Assembly: GCF_039543385.1 (NCBI RefSeq)
Contig: NZ_BAABJQ010000004.1
Coordinates: 124,001-188,000 of the forward strand
Length of the DNA stretch: 64,000 nucleotides
Source of the DNA: Rugosimonospora acidiphila
GTDB lineage: Bacteria; Actinomycetota; Actinomycetes; Mycobacteriales; Micromonosporaceae
Direction of reading: 5' to 3'
In this document: piece after piece, positions 1 to 10,033 of the stretch
Layout of the letters: each line of letters begins with the position of its first letter
How positions within the stretch are numbered: position 1 is the stretch's first letter
Made by a program: the position numbers and the translations under genes
The notes under the pieces: model-generated
Told to the model about the DNA's origin: nothing
Databases searched by the model: none
Seen by the model: the letters and a program-made list of their open reading frames with translations, nothing else

Positions 1-66
1 ACTAGGCCGGCAAGCAGCCGACGCCAATTAGCGTACGTCCATCCTCGGACCGGTCAACCTCTTCTC

Positions 67-92
67 GCGAGGCGAACCATGGTTAGCCTCGC
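67..92. promoter_or_regulatory. Near-perfect 26-bp inverted repeat
   Basis: Arms GCGAGGC and GCCTCGC flank a centre containing AACCATGGTT; 24 of 26 bases are symmetric. A second, outer inverted pair, ACGCCAAT (21-28) and ATTGGCGT (95-102), surrounds it. It lies about 85-110 bases past the stop of the DUF3710 gene, so it could be that transcript's terminator (there is no T-run) or an operator for a gene beyond the window edge. The rest of 1-175 holds no gene I can support. Confidence 0.45.
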
Positions 93-175
93 GGATTGGC
101 GTACGGCGGTTGGCCGCTGAGTATGGTCGGGTCAGGTCGAAGAGACAACGGGTGGCACCGTGGCGGTGCCGCAGA

Positions 176-1015
176 TCACCTGGAGCGGCGGTTGCGGGAA
201 GAGGAGCCGCGCTTGCCGGGCTGTGCGGAGGAGCCATTCACCGACCCCTGGTCCTCGGTCGGTGCCGTCTGGCCCAGCTGCGCCCGGGCCTCCTCGGCCG
301 CCCTGCTGGGCGACACCGAGGGCGCGACGACCGGCTGAGGCTGCGCCTGCACCTGGTCGGCGGCGTCCCGGGGCAGCCGCAGGGGCAGCGCCTCGCGCAC
401 CGGCATGGCCTCCCGACCGCGATCGACGACCAGCTCGCGAAGGCACTCGGCCAGCGGGCCGGCGACGCTCGGATCGGCGGCGGCCGCGCCCTGGTAGACC
501 GCCCGGACCATCCAGCGGGGACCGTCCACACCGATGAACCGGACGTCGGCGGAGCCATCGGGCGTGCGGATCTTGGCCGTCAGCTCGGTGCCGTACTCCC
601 CGCGCACCTCCTCCGCCCTGGCCCCGTCGGCGGTCAGCGAATCGCGGATCTCCGCGCGGACCTCGTCCCAGATGCCCGAGCTGCGCGGGGCGGCGAACAC
701 CCCGAGCTGCAGCGCGCTGGCGCCGTTGACCAGGACAATCTGCGCGATCGAGCCGTCGGGGTTGGCCTGCACCCTGATCTCGACCCCATTGATGGCCGGG
801 ATCTGGAGACTGCCCAGGTCGAGCCGCTCGACGCCGCTGGGCGCCTCGGTGATGTCGTAGGGACCCGGGCTCACCGGCTGGCCCTCGCCAGCCCGCTGCG
901 CCAGGTCGTCGGCGTCGTCGGAGCGCCCCGCGCCCGGCGACCGGTCTGGTCGGCGATCAAGATCCTCGCCCTTCTTCTGCCGCCCGCCATCCCCGCGGCC
1001 TCGGGAGAAGATCAC
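176..1015 (-). CDS. DUF3710 family protein
   Basis: This conserved actinobacterial protein of unknown function sits directly downstream of dut, as Rv2696c does in Mycobacterium. The first ~50 residues are charged and Gly/Arg/Asp rich. The conserved core begins near a GPYDITEAP motif and runs about 150 residues, including WDEVRAEIRDSL and a GVDGPRWMVRAVYQG motif. The C-terminal ~60 residues are low-complexity and Ser/Gln/Arg rich. I chose a GTG start 16 bases after the dut stop with GGACGG upstream; an in-frame extension further upstream would run into dut. It is probably co-transcribed with dut. No catalytic motif is visible. Confidence 0.85.
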   Translation of the reverse strand: MIFSRGRGDGGRQKKGEDLDRRPDRSPGAGRSDDADDLAQRAGEGQPVSPGPYDITEAPSGVERLDLGSLQIPAINGVEIRVQANPDGSIAQIVLVNGASALQLGVFAAPRSSGIWDEVRAEIRDSLTADGARAEEVRGEYGTELTAKIRTPDGSADVRFIGVDGPRWMVRAVYQGAAAADPSVAGPLAECLRELVVDRGREAMPVREALPLRLPRDAADQVQAQPQPVVAPSVSPSRAAEEARAQLGQTAPTEDQGSVNGSSAQPGKRGSSSRNRRSR

Positions 1016-1031
1016 GGTGCCACCGTCCTGT

Positions 1032-1490
1032 TCAACGCAGACCGGCGTGGCCGCCGGTCGATCCGTGTCCGCCCACTCCCCGGACCGAGTCGGGAAGCTC
1101 ATCAACGCGGTGGAAGTCTGCACGCTCCACCCGCTGCACGACAAGCTGCGCGATGCGATCACCCCGGGCGATCGTCGCCGGGGTGGTCGGGTCGTGGTTC
1201 ACAAGATTAACCATGATCTCGCCGCGGTATCCGGCATCGATCGTGCCGGGCGCGTTGAGCACTGTCACTCCGAGGCGGTTGGCCAGCCCGGAACGGGGGT
1301 GCACCAGCCCCACGAACCCGTCCGGCAGAGCGATCGCCAGCCCCGTACGGACCAGCCGCCGCTGGCCCGGCTTCAGCTCGGTGTCCTCCGCCGCGTACAG
1401 GTCGGCGCCGGCGTCGCCCGGGTGCGCGTAGCCGGGCATGGGCAGCTCCGGGTCGAGCTGGCGCACGGCCACCGGCACGGGCTCGGTCAT
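1032..1490 (-). CDS. dut: dUTP diphosphatase (dUTPase)
   Basis: Hydrolyses dUTP to dUMP and pyrophosphate, keeping uracil out of DNA and feeding dTMP synthesis; the family is a homotrimeric cytosolic enzyme. All five dUTPase motifs are present in 152 residues: AGADLYA (28-33), PRSGLA (65-70), GTIDAGYRGE (82-91, with the catalytic Asp), RGDRIAQLVV (109-118) and the C-terminal arm RGVGGHGSTG (137-146). The arm carries His where most bacteria have Phe, as in mycobacterial dUTPase. The ATG has GAGGGG five bases upstream. DUF3093 is divergent from it. Confidence 0.96.
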   Translation of the reverse strand: MTEPVPVAVRQLDPELPMPGYAHPGDAGADLYAAEDTELKPGQRRLVRTGLAIALPDGFVGLVHPRSGLANRLGVTVLNAPGTIDAGYRGEIMVNLVNHDPTTPATIARGDRIAQLVVQRVERADFHRVDELPDSVRGVGGHGSTGGHAGLR

Positions 1491-1573
1491 GCCGGCCCCT
1501 CGTTCATGACGTTTCCTCGGTCACGTTGCCATCCTGCCGTGCCCCGGTGCGCCCCGACCGGCCGGGGCGCCGA

Positions 1574-1579
1574 TACCCT
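1574..1579 (+). promoter_or_regulatory. -10 element of a leaderless promoter (DUF3093 gene)
   Basis: TACCCT is followed by six bases and then the GTG start, so the predicted transcript begins at the start codon. No convincing -35 is visible. Confidence 0.5.
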
Positions 1580-1585
1580 CGCAGA

Positions 1586-2167
1586 GTGGCACAACTTCCG
1601 ACGGGTACCCCGGCCGCCAGCGGCGACGCGGAGCAGGACGAGCCGGTCATACGGCTGGTGGGGCGCGGATACCGCCCGACCGACCGGTACGCGGAGCGGC
1701 TGATCGTGCCGTGGTGGCTCTGGCTCGCCGCCCTGGCGCTGGCCGCCATGCTCTCGGCCGAGGTATATCTCGGCGCTCCTGGGCTGGCGACCTGGGTCCC
1801 GTACCTGATTCTGCTGCCGCTGACCGCGCTGGCCCTGCTGGCGGCCAGCCGGATCCGGGTCGCCGTGGAGGGCGGTGAGCTGCGGGTCGACGACGCCCGG
1901 CTGCCGGTGCGGTTCGTGTCCGAGGTGGGCGTACTGGACGCCGCGGCCAGGCGGGAGGCGCTCGGCCCCAACGCCGACCAGTTGGCGTTCGTCGTCCAGC
2001 GGCCGTGGGTGTCCCGGGCGGTTCTGGTCGTGCTCAACGATCCGGAGGACCCCACCCCCTACTGGGTGATCAGCGCCCGCCGCCCGGAGCGGGTCGCCAA
2101 GGCCCTGCTCGCCGCCCGTGACGCCGTACTCAGTCCCGAGGCTGGGGCTGGGTCGGCCACTGCGTGA
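1586..2167 (+). CDS. DUF3093 membrane protein
   Basis: Small membrane protein of unknown function, conserved divergently from dut (compare Rv2698). Two adjacent hydrophobic segments follow a short cytosolic N-terminus: one around WWLWLAALALAAMLSAEVYL and one around WVPYLILLPLTALALLAA. A soluble ~100-residue C-terminal domain follows, with RIRVAVEGGELRV and PYWVISARRPE motifs. The GTG start is placed where a TACCCT -10 lies six bases upstream; a longer ATG form 20 codons upstream has no ribosome site. Its 3' end overlaps the convergent next gene by 38 bases. Confidence 0.83.
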   Translation: MAQLPTGTPAASGDAEQDEPVIRLVGRGYRPTDRYAERLIVPWWLWLAALALAAMLSAEVYLGAPGLATWVPYLILLPLTALALLAASRIRVAVEGGELRVDDARLPVRFVSEVGVLDAAARREALGPNADQLAFVVQRPWVSRAVLVVLNDPEDPTPYWVISARRPERVAKALLAARDAVLSPEAGAGSATA

Positions 2168-3098
2168 TCGCCGACCGACGCGACCTGTCGCCGAGGTCCT
2201 TGCGGATCTGCTGGCCCAGCGAGAGCGTGGACCGGCGGTTGAGGTAGCTGGCCACGGCGGCACCGGTCAGCATCGGCCCGTAGGTGGTCAGGTTACGGCC
2301 GAACCTACGCAGCAGGCGGTCGCGCAGCTCCTTGCGGGTGGCGGTGCCGAGCATCGCGGCCACGCCCGTGACCGGCAGCATGGTGGGGTTGATCCCCCGC
2401 CGTTGCGCCCAGGCCTGAACCAGCGCCACCGCGCGCTCCGAGCGGGTACCAACGATCGGGCTGCCGTACACCACGTGCAGCTCGCCGATCAGTTTGATCT
2501 CGATGGCGACCACCGCCACCGTCTCCGCGGCCAGCAGGACCGGTGCGGAGAGCAGGGTCGGCGTGGCCACCCACTCGATCGAAGCCACCCCGCCGCTGGC
2601 CGCGCCGATGGCCGCCGTGGTGCGGGCCGCGTTGCGGATGAGCCGCTCGGCCAGCGCGTCGTCGGAGAGGCCGGGGAAGTGCCGACTCAGGGTGTCGTAG
2701 TCGCGGATGGGCAGCCGCGGCGCCACGTCGCTGACCGCGTCGGCCACCCAGCGCATGGCCGCCCGGGGGCGGAACAGGTCGCCGATGCCGCGCGCCCGGA
2801 TTTCGCCGGCCAACCGGCCGAGCAGCCAGCGTCGCTCGGACTGCTCCAGGCTGTCGTCCGTCAGCGCGGCGATGGTGTCGCTCAACCCGTCCGCGTCGGC
2901 TGGCTCCCCCGACGCGTCCGGCGGCACGACCTCGTCCGGCAGGATCTCGTCCGCCGGCTCCGGCTGGTCCGCAGACAGTGACTCGTCCGCAGGCAGTGCC
3001 TCGTCCGCAGGAAGAACCTCGTCCGCAGGCAGCGGCCGTCCGGCCTGCGTAGGCTCGGCGGTCGCACCCTCCGGCGCGGTCCGGTCAGCACTGGTCAT
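2130..3098 (-). CDS. Conserved hypothetical protein with N-terminal hexapeptide repeats
   Basis: I do not recognise the family with certainty. After ~20 residues comes an acidic stretch of degenerate six-residue units (LPADEV, LPADEA, LPADES, LSADQP, EPADEI). A ~230-residue domain follows with a hydrophobic Ala/Gly-rich centre (GAASGGVASIEWVATPTLL, then APVLLAAETVAVVAIEIKLI) and a basic C-terminus. The hydrophobic pattern loosely recalls EcsC-like proteins, but this is weak. The ATG has GGGAAGGGAG upstream. The 3' end overlaps the convergent DUF3093 gene. Confidence 0.75.
   Translation of the reverse strand: MTSADRTAPEGATAEPTQAGRPLPADEVLPADEALPADESLSADQPEPADEILPDEVVPPDASGEPADADGLSDTIAALTDDSLEQSERRWLLGRLAGEIRARGIGDLFRPRAAMRWVADAVSDVAPRLPIRDYDTLSRHFPGLSDDALAERLIRNAARTTAAIGAASGGVASIEWVATPTLLSAPVLLAAETVAVVAIEIKLIGELHVVYGSPIVGTRSERAVALVQAWAQRRGINPTMLPVTGVAAMLGTATRKELRDRLLRRFGRNLTTYGPMLTGAAVASYLNRRSTLSLGQQIRKDLGDRSRRSAITQWPTQPQPRD
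2931..3035 (-). repeat. 18-bp in-frame tandem repeat
   Basis: Five 18-bp units beginning CTCGTCCGCAGG or close variants, preceded by a 15-bp partial unit. They encode the acidic six-residue repeats at the N-terminus of the surrounding gene. Confidence 0.85.
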
Positions 3099-3221
3099 CG
3101 CTGCCGCTCCCTTCCCAACGCCTCGCGCGTGGGGACGATACGCCGACCCGGGACGGGCGGTACGCCTTGGATTCCCGGTCGAGCCGGGAACCAATCCTTC
3201 CGCCCGTCTGTCCGAGATCTG

Positions 3222-3518
3222 TCAGGCACATTCCCGACAGATCAGGTCCCCGTTGCGCTCGACCGCCAGCTGGCTTCGGTGATGGACCAGGAAGCAGCGA
3301 GAGCAGCGGAACTCGTCGGCCTGCATGGGCAGGACCTTGACGGTCAGCTCTTCGTCGGCCAGGTCGGCGCCGGGCAGCTCGAAGTTCTCCGCGACCTCCG
3401 CCTCGTCCACATCGACCACAGCGGACTGCGCGTCGACGCGACGTGCCTTGAGCTCCTCCAAGCTGTCCTCGCCGAGGTCGACCTCGTCGCGACGCGGGGC
3501 GTCGTAGTCGGTGGCCAT
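3222..3518 (-). CDS. DUF4193 zinc-ribbon-like protein
   Basis: A 98-residue actinobacterial protein closely matching the Rv2699c family, function unknown. It begins MATDYDAPR, has the conserved SLEELKARR and an ELPGADL motif, and carries two Cys pairs, CSRC near residue 71 and CREC at the end, with HH between them. This looks like a zinc site. The ATG is preceded by GGGAGTG. It stands alone on its strand, with a long upstream region shared with the divergent cei-like gene. Confidence 0.9.
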   Translation of the reverse strand: MATDYDAPRRDEVDLGEDSLEELKARRVDAQSAVVDVDEAEVAENFELPGADLADEELTVKVLPMQADEFRCSRCFLVHHRSQLAVERNGDLICRECA

Positions 3519-3951
3519 CGGTAGTCACACTCCCGTTTCCAAATCGCGCCCGGTGTAACGCCAGACATCGGTGTTTCCTTGCCCGCTGGACGTGCCCTTT
3601 GGGCACGTACGGCGGGGTGTTTCGGCGAGGGGGCTGGTGTCCGTCGAAACTCCCCCATCGGGCGCGGTACCTTACCGCCCCTGCGCGAGAGTTGTACGCC
3701 CGAGCGCACGAAGTTGTTCCCAATGTGACTCAGGCGACACCAAGGTAGGTGGCGGCGCCCGCAGATCGCATTAGCCGCGCCGCCCGCGGGTAGGGATTCC
3801 GGCGCCAGCGGGCAACAGGCGTAACGTCGGCGACGATACCGCTACTCTCGTCGTACCCGAGTCGCTTCGCCCCAGAGTGAATCCGGAGTGAATCAGGCCG
3901 GGACGCCGTACAAGATCACATCGCACTGAGGTTGGACGGGGAGCCGAACCG
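3519..3951. other. Gene-free divergent intergenic region
   Basis: 433 bases between the DUF4193 gene and the cei-like gene. No reading frame here has a ribosome site and recognisable protein. It contains a perfect inverted repeat about 70 bases before the DUF4193 start. Promoters for both genes must lie here, but I cannot place them confidently. Confidence 0.6.
3590..3608. promoter_or_regulatory. Perfect inverted repeat upstream of DUF4193 gene
   Basis: ACGTGCCC and GGGCACGT separated by TTT. It lies roughly 70-90 bases upstream of the DUF4193 start, where a repressor site or a 5'-UTR hairpin could be. Confidence 0.4.
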
Positions 3952-4473
3952 ATGAGCCTTGCCCGGGCCCGGGCCATGATCCTGGTCGCGCTGCTAGTGG
4001 TCGCCGCGCTGATCCTCGTACTCGTCGCTGTCCTCAAGGACAGACAGACCGGCAGCATCTACTCGGGAACCTGCCCGGCGGGCGCGGTGAAGGTGAAGAC
4101 CCGGCCCCTGCCGGTTCCGGGGCAGATCAAGGTCAACGTCTACAACGGCACCGACCAACCGGGGCTGGCCAGCGCGGTCGCCGAACAGTTCCGCAACCGG
4201 GGCTTCGTGGTGGAGAAGACCGGCAACGCCCCGGCGTTCGACGGAGTCTCGAAGCTGGTGTACGGCCCCAAGGAGTTGGCCGCGGCCACCGTGGTGAACT
4301 CCTACTTCCTGGGCTTCGCGTCGGGCGACTTCGACATCAAGCGGAGCAACGACGTGGTGGACGTGACGGTCGGCGCCCAGTACACGTCCCTCGGCACCAA
4401 GACCGAGGTCAGCCAGTCCCAGGCCCAGTTGGGCAACCCGTCGCCGCCGCCGCACACCTGCGACACCGCCTGA
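3952..4473 (+). CDS. Cei-like envelope protein with LytR C-terminal domain
   Basis: Membrane-anchored, extracytoplasmic protein. One transmembrane segment (residues ~9-29, MILVALLVVAALILVLVAVL) is followed by a 140-residue exterior domain of the LytR_C type, with IKVNVYNGTDQPGLA, AEQFRNRGFVVEKTGNAP and LVYGPKELAAA. It matches the syntenic Rv2700 (cell envelope integrity protein Cei), between DUF4193 and suhB. LytR_C domains bind cell-wall components, but no enzymatic motif is seen. The ATG has GGACGGGGAG upstream. The end is Pro/His rich with a single Cys. Confidence 0.85.
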   Translation: MSLARARAMILVALLVVAALILVLVAVLKDRQTGSIYSGTCPAGAVKVKTRPLPVPGQIKVNVYNGTDQPGLASAVAEQFRNRGFVVEKTGNAPAFDGVSKLVYGPKELAAATVVNSYFLGFASGDFDIKRSNDVVDVTVGAQYTSLGTKTEVSQSQAQLGNPSPPPHTCDTA

Positions 4474-4524
4474 TCCCCGTTCCGACCCCGCCCCGGGCCG
4501 GGTAGCCCGACCGGGATGGATTGC

Positions 4525-4554
4525 CCGCCCGGGACGGGTAACCCGCCCGGGCGG
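4525..4554. terminator. Hairpin between convergent cei-like and suhB genes
   Basis: CCGCCCGGG pairs with CCCGGGCGG across a 12-base loop. It lies between two convergent genes in a GGGTAGCCC/GGGTAACCC-rich stretch. It has no T-tract, as is common in high-GC actinobacteria. Confidence 0.45.
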
Positions 4555-4621
4555 TAGGCACCGAGCCGGCCAGGGCACCGTTGAGCCCGGCGTCGCCGGC
4601 GGACCCCACCCGGCCCGGTCG

Positions 4622-5422
4622 TCACGGGCCTCCGGCCGCGTCGAGGCGTACCAGGGCGTCCTGGAGCGGCTCCCAGATCGCCGGCGGCGCGGCGACCACC
4701 AGGTCCGGCCCGGCCCCGGCGCCGGACAGGCCGCCCACCCGGAGGCCGGCCTCCGCGGCGATCAGGCCGCCCGCCGCGTGGTCCCACAGATTGAGACCTT
4801 TCTCGTAGTACGCGTCCACCCGGCCCTCGGCGGCGAAGCACAGGTCCAGCGAGGCCGCGCCGAACCGGCGGATGTCCCGGACGATCGGCAGCAACTTGGC
4901 CACCACCCTGGCCTGGTGCACCCGCCGGGCCGCCGCGTACCCGAACCCGGTGGCCAGCAGGGTTTGGCTCAACTCGGTAACGGTCGAGCCGACCAGCCGG
5001 ACCTCGCCGCGCCAGGCCCCGCCGCCGCGGGTGGCCGTCCACTGCTCACCGCTGACCGGGTTGCGCACCACGCCGGCGACCACCTCCCCGTCCACCTCGG
5101 CGGCCAGGGAAACCGCGTAGTGCGGCACGCCGTACAGGTAATTGACCGTCCCGTCGATCGGGTCGAGGATCCACCGCACGGCGCCCTTCCCGGGCGACTC
5201 GCCGGCCTCCTCGCCCAGGACCGCGTCGCCCGGACGGCTGTCGCGCAGCGCCTCCCGCACGTACCGCTCGGCGGCCCGGTCGGCCGCGGTGACCACGTCC
5301 GTGGCGGAGCTCTTGGTAGTGATCCCGGTGACCCCCTCGTCGCGCATCTGCCGGGCTAGGTCCGCTGCGCCGCCGGCGATCCGTACCGCGATTTGGAGGA
5401 GTTCGTTGGGCTCGACCGTCAT
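4622..5422 (-). CDS. suhB: Inositol monophosphatase family protein (SuhB-like)
   Basis: Mg2+-dependent phosphatase of the IMPase fold, expected to hydrolyse inositol-1-phosphate or a related sugar phosphate; in actinobacteria this feeds phosphatidylinositol and mycothiol synthesis. Metal-binding motifs are intact: GEE (70-72), DPIDGT (87-92) and WDHAAG (213-218). Of two ATGs nine bases apart I chose the second, since GAGAGG then has a nine-base spacer; it abuts the first ATG with no spacer. Synteny with Rv2701c supports the call. The exact substrate cannot be read from the sequence. Confidence 0.9.
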   Translation of the reverse strand: MTVEPNELLQIAVRIAGGAADLARQMRDEGVTGITTKSSATDVVTAADRAAERYVREALRDSRPGDAVLGEEAGESPGKGAVRWILDPIDGTVNYLYGVPHYAVSLAAEVDGEVVAGVVRNPVSGEQWTATRGGGAWRGEVRLVGSTVTELSQTLLATGFGYAAARRVHQARVVAKLLPIVRDIRRFGAASLDLCFAAEGRVDAYYEKGLNLWDHAAGGLIAAEAGLRVGGLSGAGAGPDLVVAAPPAIWEPLQDALVRLDAAGGP

Positions 5423-5841
5423 GCGGAGCATCCTCTCAAGGGCCGGTTACGTGCCTGGTGGGCGCGCGGCGTGAACCGAACGCGGCCGGCGGCGCTACAA
5501 TTCACGCTGCCCGCCCGCCACGGATCGCCCACCACGCCAGAGGTGGCCGGTTCTTGGCGAATGGGTCCCCAAACTTCAACCGAGGGTTTGCGACGCCCTG
5601 TGCTGCGCAAAACCCCTGTGGAGATTCCGGGCCGCAAGTGCTCCGCCTGCCGGTCCGGGAGCTTCGACGAGGTTCTCGGGCCGCCCGCCCACCCGTGGCG
5701 TGCCGGAGTTCCTCACAGGAAGATTCTGGGCCACCGGCTCCGCCCGGCGGTCCAAGATCTTCACCGGTCGGCAGACGCGTGTTTTTCGCGCTACGTTGGC
5801 CGGACCGGCCGTGCTCGCTTTTCGCCTTCGGAAGGTCGTTC
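5423..5841 (+). other. Long sigA leader/promoter region, no gene
   Basis: 419 bases between suhB and sigA. A TACAAT hexamer at 5496-5501 is a good -10 candidate for sigA, with only a weak -35 (TGAACC, 18-bp spacing). If used it gives a 5' leader over 300 bases long. I see no coding region with a ribosome site. Confidence 0.5.
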
Positions 5842-7503
<1,662 letters not shown>

Positions 7504-7666
7504 CAGATGTCGCCGCGCGGAGTGTGTGTTGAGTCACGGTACGGCGTTCATTACGGTGCAGGATGTCGGCTTCCGGCCAGATTGCCCGGGGCGGCCGAGT
7601 TGTTATGGCGCCGTGATCGTTGACGAGGCAGGCTGGATTCAGGGCACACTGTCGGTACCGTTGTGA

Positions 7667-7683
7667 CCTCGGTCCCGCCGAGG
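7667..7683 (+). terminator. Small hairpin downstream of sigA
   Basis: CCTCGG and CCGAGG around TCCCG, about 165 bases after the sigA stop and before the DUF7455 gene. Six pairs and no T-run, so this is only a candidate. The remainder of 7504-7779 shows no gene. Confidence 0.25.
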
Positions 7684-7779
7684 GCTGGCGGGAAGTCCAC
7701 GGCACCGCGTGGTGTTGCACGATAAGTGGGTAACGAGACTGAGTACACGTTCGTCGGTGACCAGAAGGAGGAGGCGGCG

Positions 7780-8013
7780 ATGACCCCAACCCTCACGCCG
7801 CCACCGGAGACGGTGGCTTTGCCGGGCGCCGATGAGCGGTGCGACCGGTGCAGCGCGGCGGCGAAGCTGCGCGTCATGATTGCTGGCGGGGGTGAGCTCG
7901 TGTTCTGCGGGCACCACGCCAACAAGTACGCCGACAAGCTGGTGAAGATCGCGGTTCAGGTCGCGGTCGATCCGGAGTTCTCCTGGCGCGGCACCGAGCT
8001 GATGGCCAGCTGA
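7780..8013 (+). CDS. DUF7455 small protein
   Basis: A 77-residue conserved actinobacterial protein of unknown function that follows sigA/HrdB. A CDRCSAAAKLRV motif near residue 23 and FCGHHANKYADKL near residue 45 supply two Cys, a third Cys and two His, suggesting a single zinc site. The ATG has a near-ideal AAGGAGGAG with correct spacing; an upstream GTG 18 codons earlier has no such site. A strong hairpin follows the stop. Confidence 0.85.
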   Translation: MTPTLTPPPETVALPGADERCDRCSAAAKLRVMIAGGGELVFCGHHANKYADKLVKIAVQVAVDPEFSWRGTELMAS

Positions 8014-8021
8014 GACCAAAC

Positions 8022-8064
8022 GCGAAACGGGGCGTCCCTCCCACAGGGGGGCGCCCCATTTCGC
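8022..8064. terminator. Strong stem-loop terminator
   Basis: CGAAACGGGGCG (8023-8034) pairs with CGCCCCATTTCG (8052-8063), with a bulged central part. It starts ~10 bases after the DUF7455 stop and is followed by ATCTCT. The helicase gene converges on it from the other strand. Confidence 0.75.
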
Positions 8065-8097
8065 ATCTCTACGGCCGTCTCAGCGCCCGCGCGGCAG

Positions 8098-8149
8098 CCT
8101 GGCCCGCGGCGCCCTGGCCCGCGGGCGCCCTGGCCCGCGGCAGCCTGGC
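8098..8149. repeat. 15-16 bp intergenic direct repeat
   Basis: Three copies of CCTGGCCCGCGG followed by CGC, GCGC or CAG, plus the start of a fourth. They lie between the terminator and the helicase stop codon. Confidence 0.7.
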
Positions 8150-8229
8150 AATCCCCGCTCGCCCGCGGCGGCCTCCGCCCGGGACGCCTCCGCCGGGGAG
8201 GTCCGACCCGCCGCGAGCGTTCGACCCGC

Positions 8230-9954
8230 TCAGAGCGTCTGGATGGTGGCGATGCGCTCCTCCAGCTGCTCGATGGTCGCCTGGGCGCTGGGCGGCCCGC
8301 CGCACAGCCGGCGCAGCTCGGCGTGGATCTTTCCGTGTGGCAGCCCGGTCCGGTGGTGGCGCGCGGCCACCAGCCCGTTGAGCTGGCGGCGCAGCAAGAT
8401 CCGGCGCTCCCCGGCGGTACGGGGCGGGGCGGGCTGGGCCGGCTCCTCGGCCGCCCGCGGCTCCGGGGGACGGCGACGCTCGGCGGCCACCTGGTCGGCC
8501 TGCCGCTTGGCCAGCAGCAGGGACACCTGATCCGGGGTGAGCAGCCCGGGCAGGCCCAGGTACTCCTCCTCCTCGGGCGTGCCCGTCAGGACCGGGGTGC
8601 CGAACGAGGCCCCGTCGAAGATGACCTGGTCGAGTTCGGCGGTGGCGGACAGTGCCTCGAACCGCTTTTCCAGCTCGCCCGACGCCTCCTCGGTGCGCTG
8701 CGCGCGCTCCAGCAGGTCGTCGTCCAGGCCGTCGGGGTTCTTCGGCTTGCCGAGCACGTGGTCGCGCTCGGCCTCCATCTCGCTGGCCAGCCCGAGCAGG
8801 TGCTCGACGCTGGGCAGGAACACGGTGGCGGTCTCCCCCGGCCGGCGTACCCGCACGAACCTGCCGATCGCCTGGGCGAAGAACAGCGGCGTGGAGGCGC
8901 TGGTCGCGTACACGCCGACGGCCAGGCGGGGGATGTCCACGCCCTCGGACACCATCCGCACCGCCACCAGCCACCGCTGCTCAGAAGCGGCAAACGACGC
9001 AATGCGGCCGGAAGCCCCCACATCGTCCGAGAGCACCACCACCGCCTTCTCGCCGGTGATCTGCTCGATCAACTTGGCGTACGCGCGGGCGGCCTGCTGA
9101 TCGGTGGCGATCACGAGACCGCCGGCGTCGGTCATGCCGTGGCTGCGCAGCGCCGTGAGCCGGGCGTCGGCCGCCCGCAGCACCTGCGGCATCCACTCCC
9201 CGGTCGGGTCGAGCGCGGTGCGCCAGGCCTGCGCGATGAGGTCCTGGGTCATCGGCTCACCGAGCCGGGCGGCCAGTTCGTCGCCGGCGCTGGTGCGCCA
9301 CCGGGTCTCCCCGGAGTAGGCCAGGAAGATCACCGGGCGGACGACACCGTCGCGCAGCCCGTCGGAGTACCCGTACGTGCTGTCCGCGCGGGAGCGCTGC
9401 AGCCCGTCGGAGCCCCGCTCGTACCGGACGAACGGGATCGGGTTCTCATCCGACCGGAACGGCGTGCCGGTGAGCATCAGCCGCCGTACCGCCTGGTCGA
9501 AGGCACCCTTGACGCCGTCGCCCCAGGATCGGGAGTCCCCGGCGTGATGGATCTCGTCGAGGATGACCAGGGTACGGCGGGTCATGGTGCGCCGCCGGTG
9601 CACCTCGGGGGCCATGCCTACCTGGGCGTAGGTGAGCACGGCACCGTGGAAGTCCGCCGACGAGTGCACGTCCGAGTTGCGGAACGTCGGGTCGAGCTGG
9701 ATGCCGACCGCACCGCCCGCGGCGGCCCACTGGTTCTTGAGGTGTTCGGTCGGGGTCACCACGGTGACCGCCTCGACCGTACCGTCGGCCAGTAGTTCGG
9801 CCGCGATGCGCAGGGCGAAGGTGGTCTTACCGGCACCCGGCGTGGCCACCGCGAGGAAATCCTCGTCGCGCCGGCGCAGGTACTCGACGAGTGCCCTACG
9901 CTGCCAGGCCCGCAATGCTGGGAACTGTTCCAGGACCGGCCGAGGCGGTGCCAT
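8230..9954 (-). CDS. DEAD/DEAH-box (SF2) helicase
   Basis: Superfamily 2 ATP-dependent nucleic-acid translocase of 574 residues, conserved near hrdB in actinobacteria; substrate unknown. Walker A is ATPGAGKT (37-44), motif II is DEIHH, motif III is LTGTPFRSDE, and the C-terminal RecA domain has MVSEGVDIPRL and the arginine-finger motif QAIGRFVRVRRPGE. It lacks the accessory domains of UvrB, RecG or RecQ and recalls the XPB/RAD25-like clade. The C-terminal ~120 residues are charged and Pro/Ala rich, then helical. The ATG has GGAGGGGGAGGG upstream. Confidence 0.9.
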   Translation of the reverse strand: MAPPRPVLEQFPALRAWQRRALVEYLRRRDEDFLAVATPGAGKTTFALRIAAELLADGTVEAVTVVTPTEHLKNQWAAAGGAVGIQLDPTFRNSDVHSSADFHGAVLTYAQVGMAPEVHRRRTMTRRTLVILDEIHHAGDSRSWGDGVKGAFDQAVRRLMLTGTPFRSDENPIPFVRYERGSDGLQRSRADSTYGYSDGLRDGVVRPVIFLAYSGETRWRTSAGDELAARLGEPMTQDLIAQAWRTALDPTGEWMPQVLRAADARLTALRSHGMTDAGGLVIATDQQAARAYAKLIEQITGEKAVVVLSDDVGASGRIASFAASEQRWLVAVRMVSEGVDIPRLAVGVYATSASTPLFFAQAIGRFVRVRRPGETATVFLPSVEHLLGLASEMEAERDHVLGKPKNPDGLDDDLLERAQRTEEASGELEKRFEALSATAELDQVIFDGASFGTPVLTGTPEEEEYLGLPGLLTPDQVSLLLAKRQADQVAAERRRPPEPRAAEEPAQPAPPRTAGERRILLRRQLNGLVAARHHRTGLPHGKIHAELRRLCGGPPSAQATIEQLEERIATIQTL

Positions 9955-10033
9955 CCCTCCCCCTCCGAGGCACGCAAAAACCCCCGGTGCGGACGACCAC
10001 GTCGCTGGTCGGCGTTCGAGGGCGGTTCCCAGC

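Noticed and set aside
67..92. IdeR/DtxR iron box at the window edge
   Set aside because: It contains GGTTAGCC, but the half-sites point the wrong way and the spacing does not match the 19-bp iron-box palindrome.
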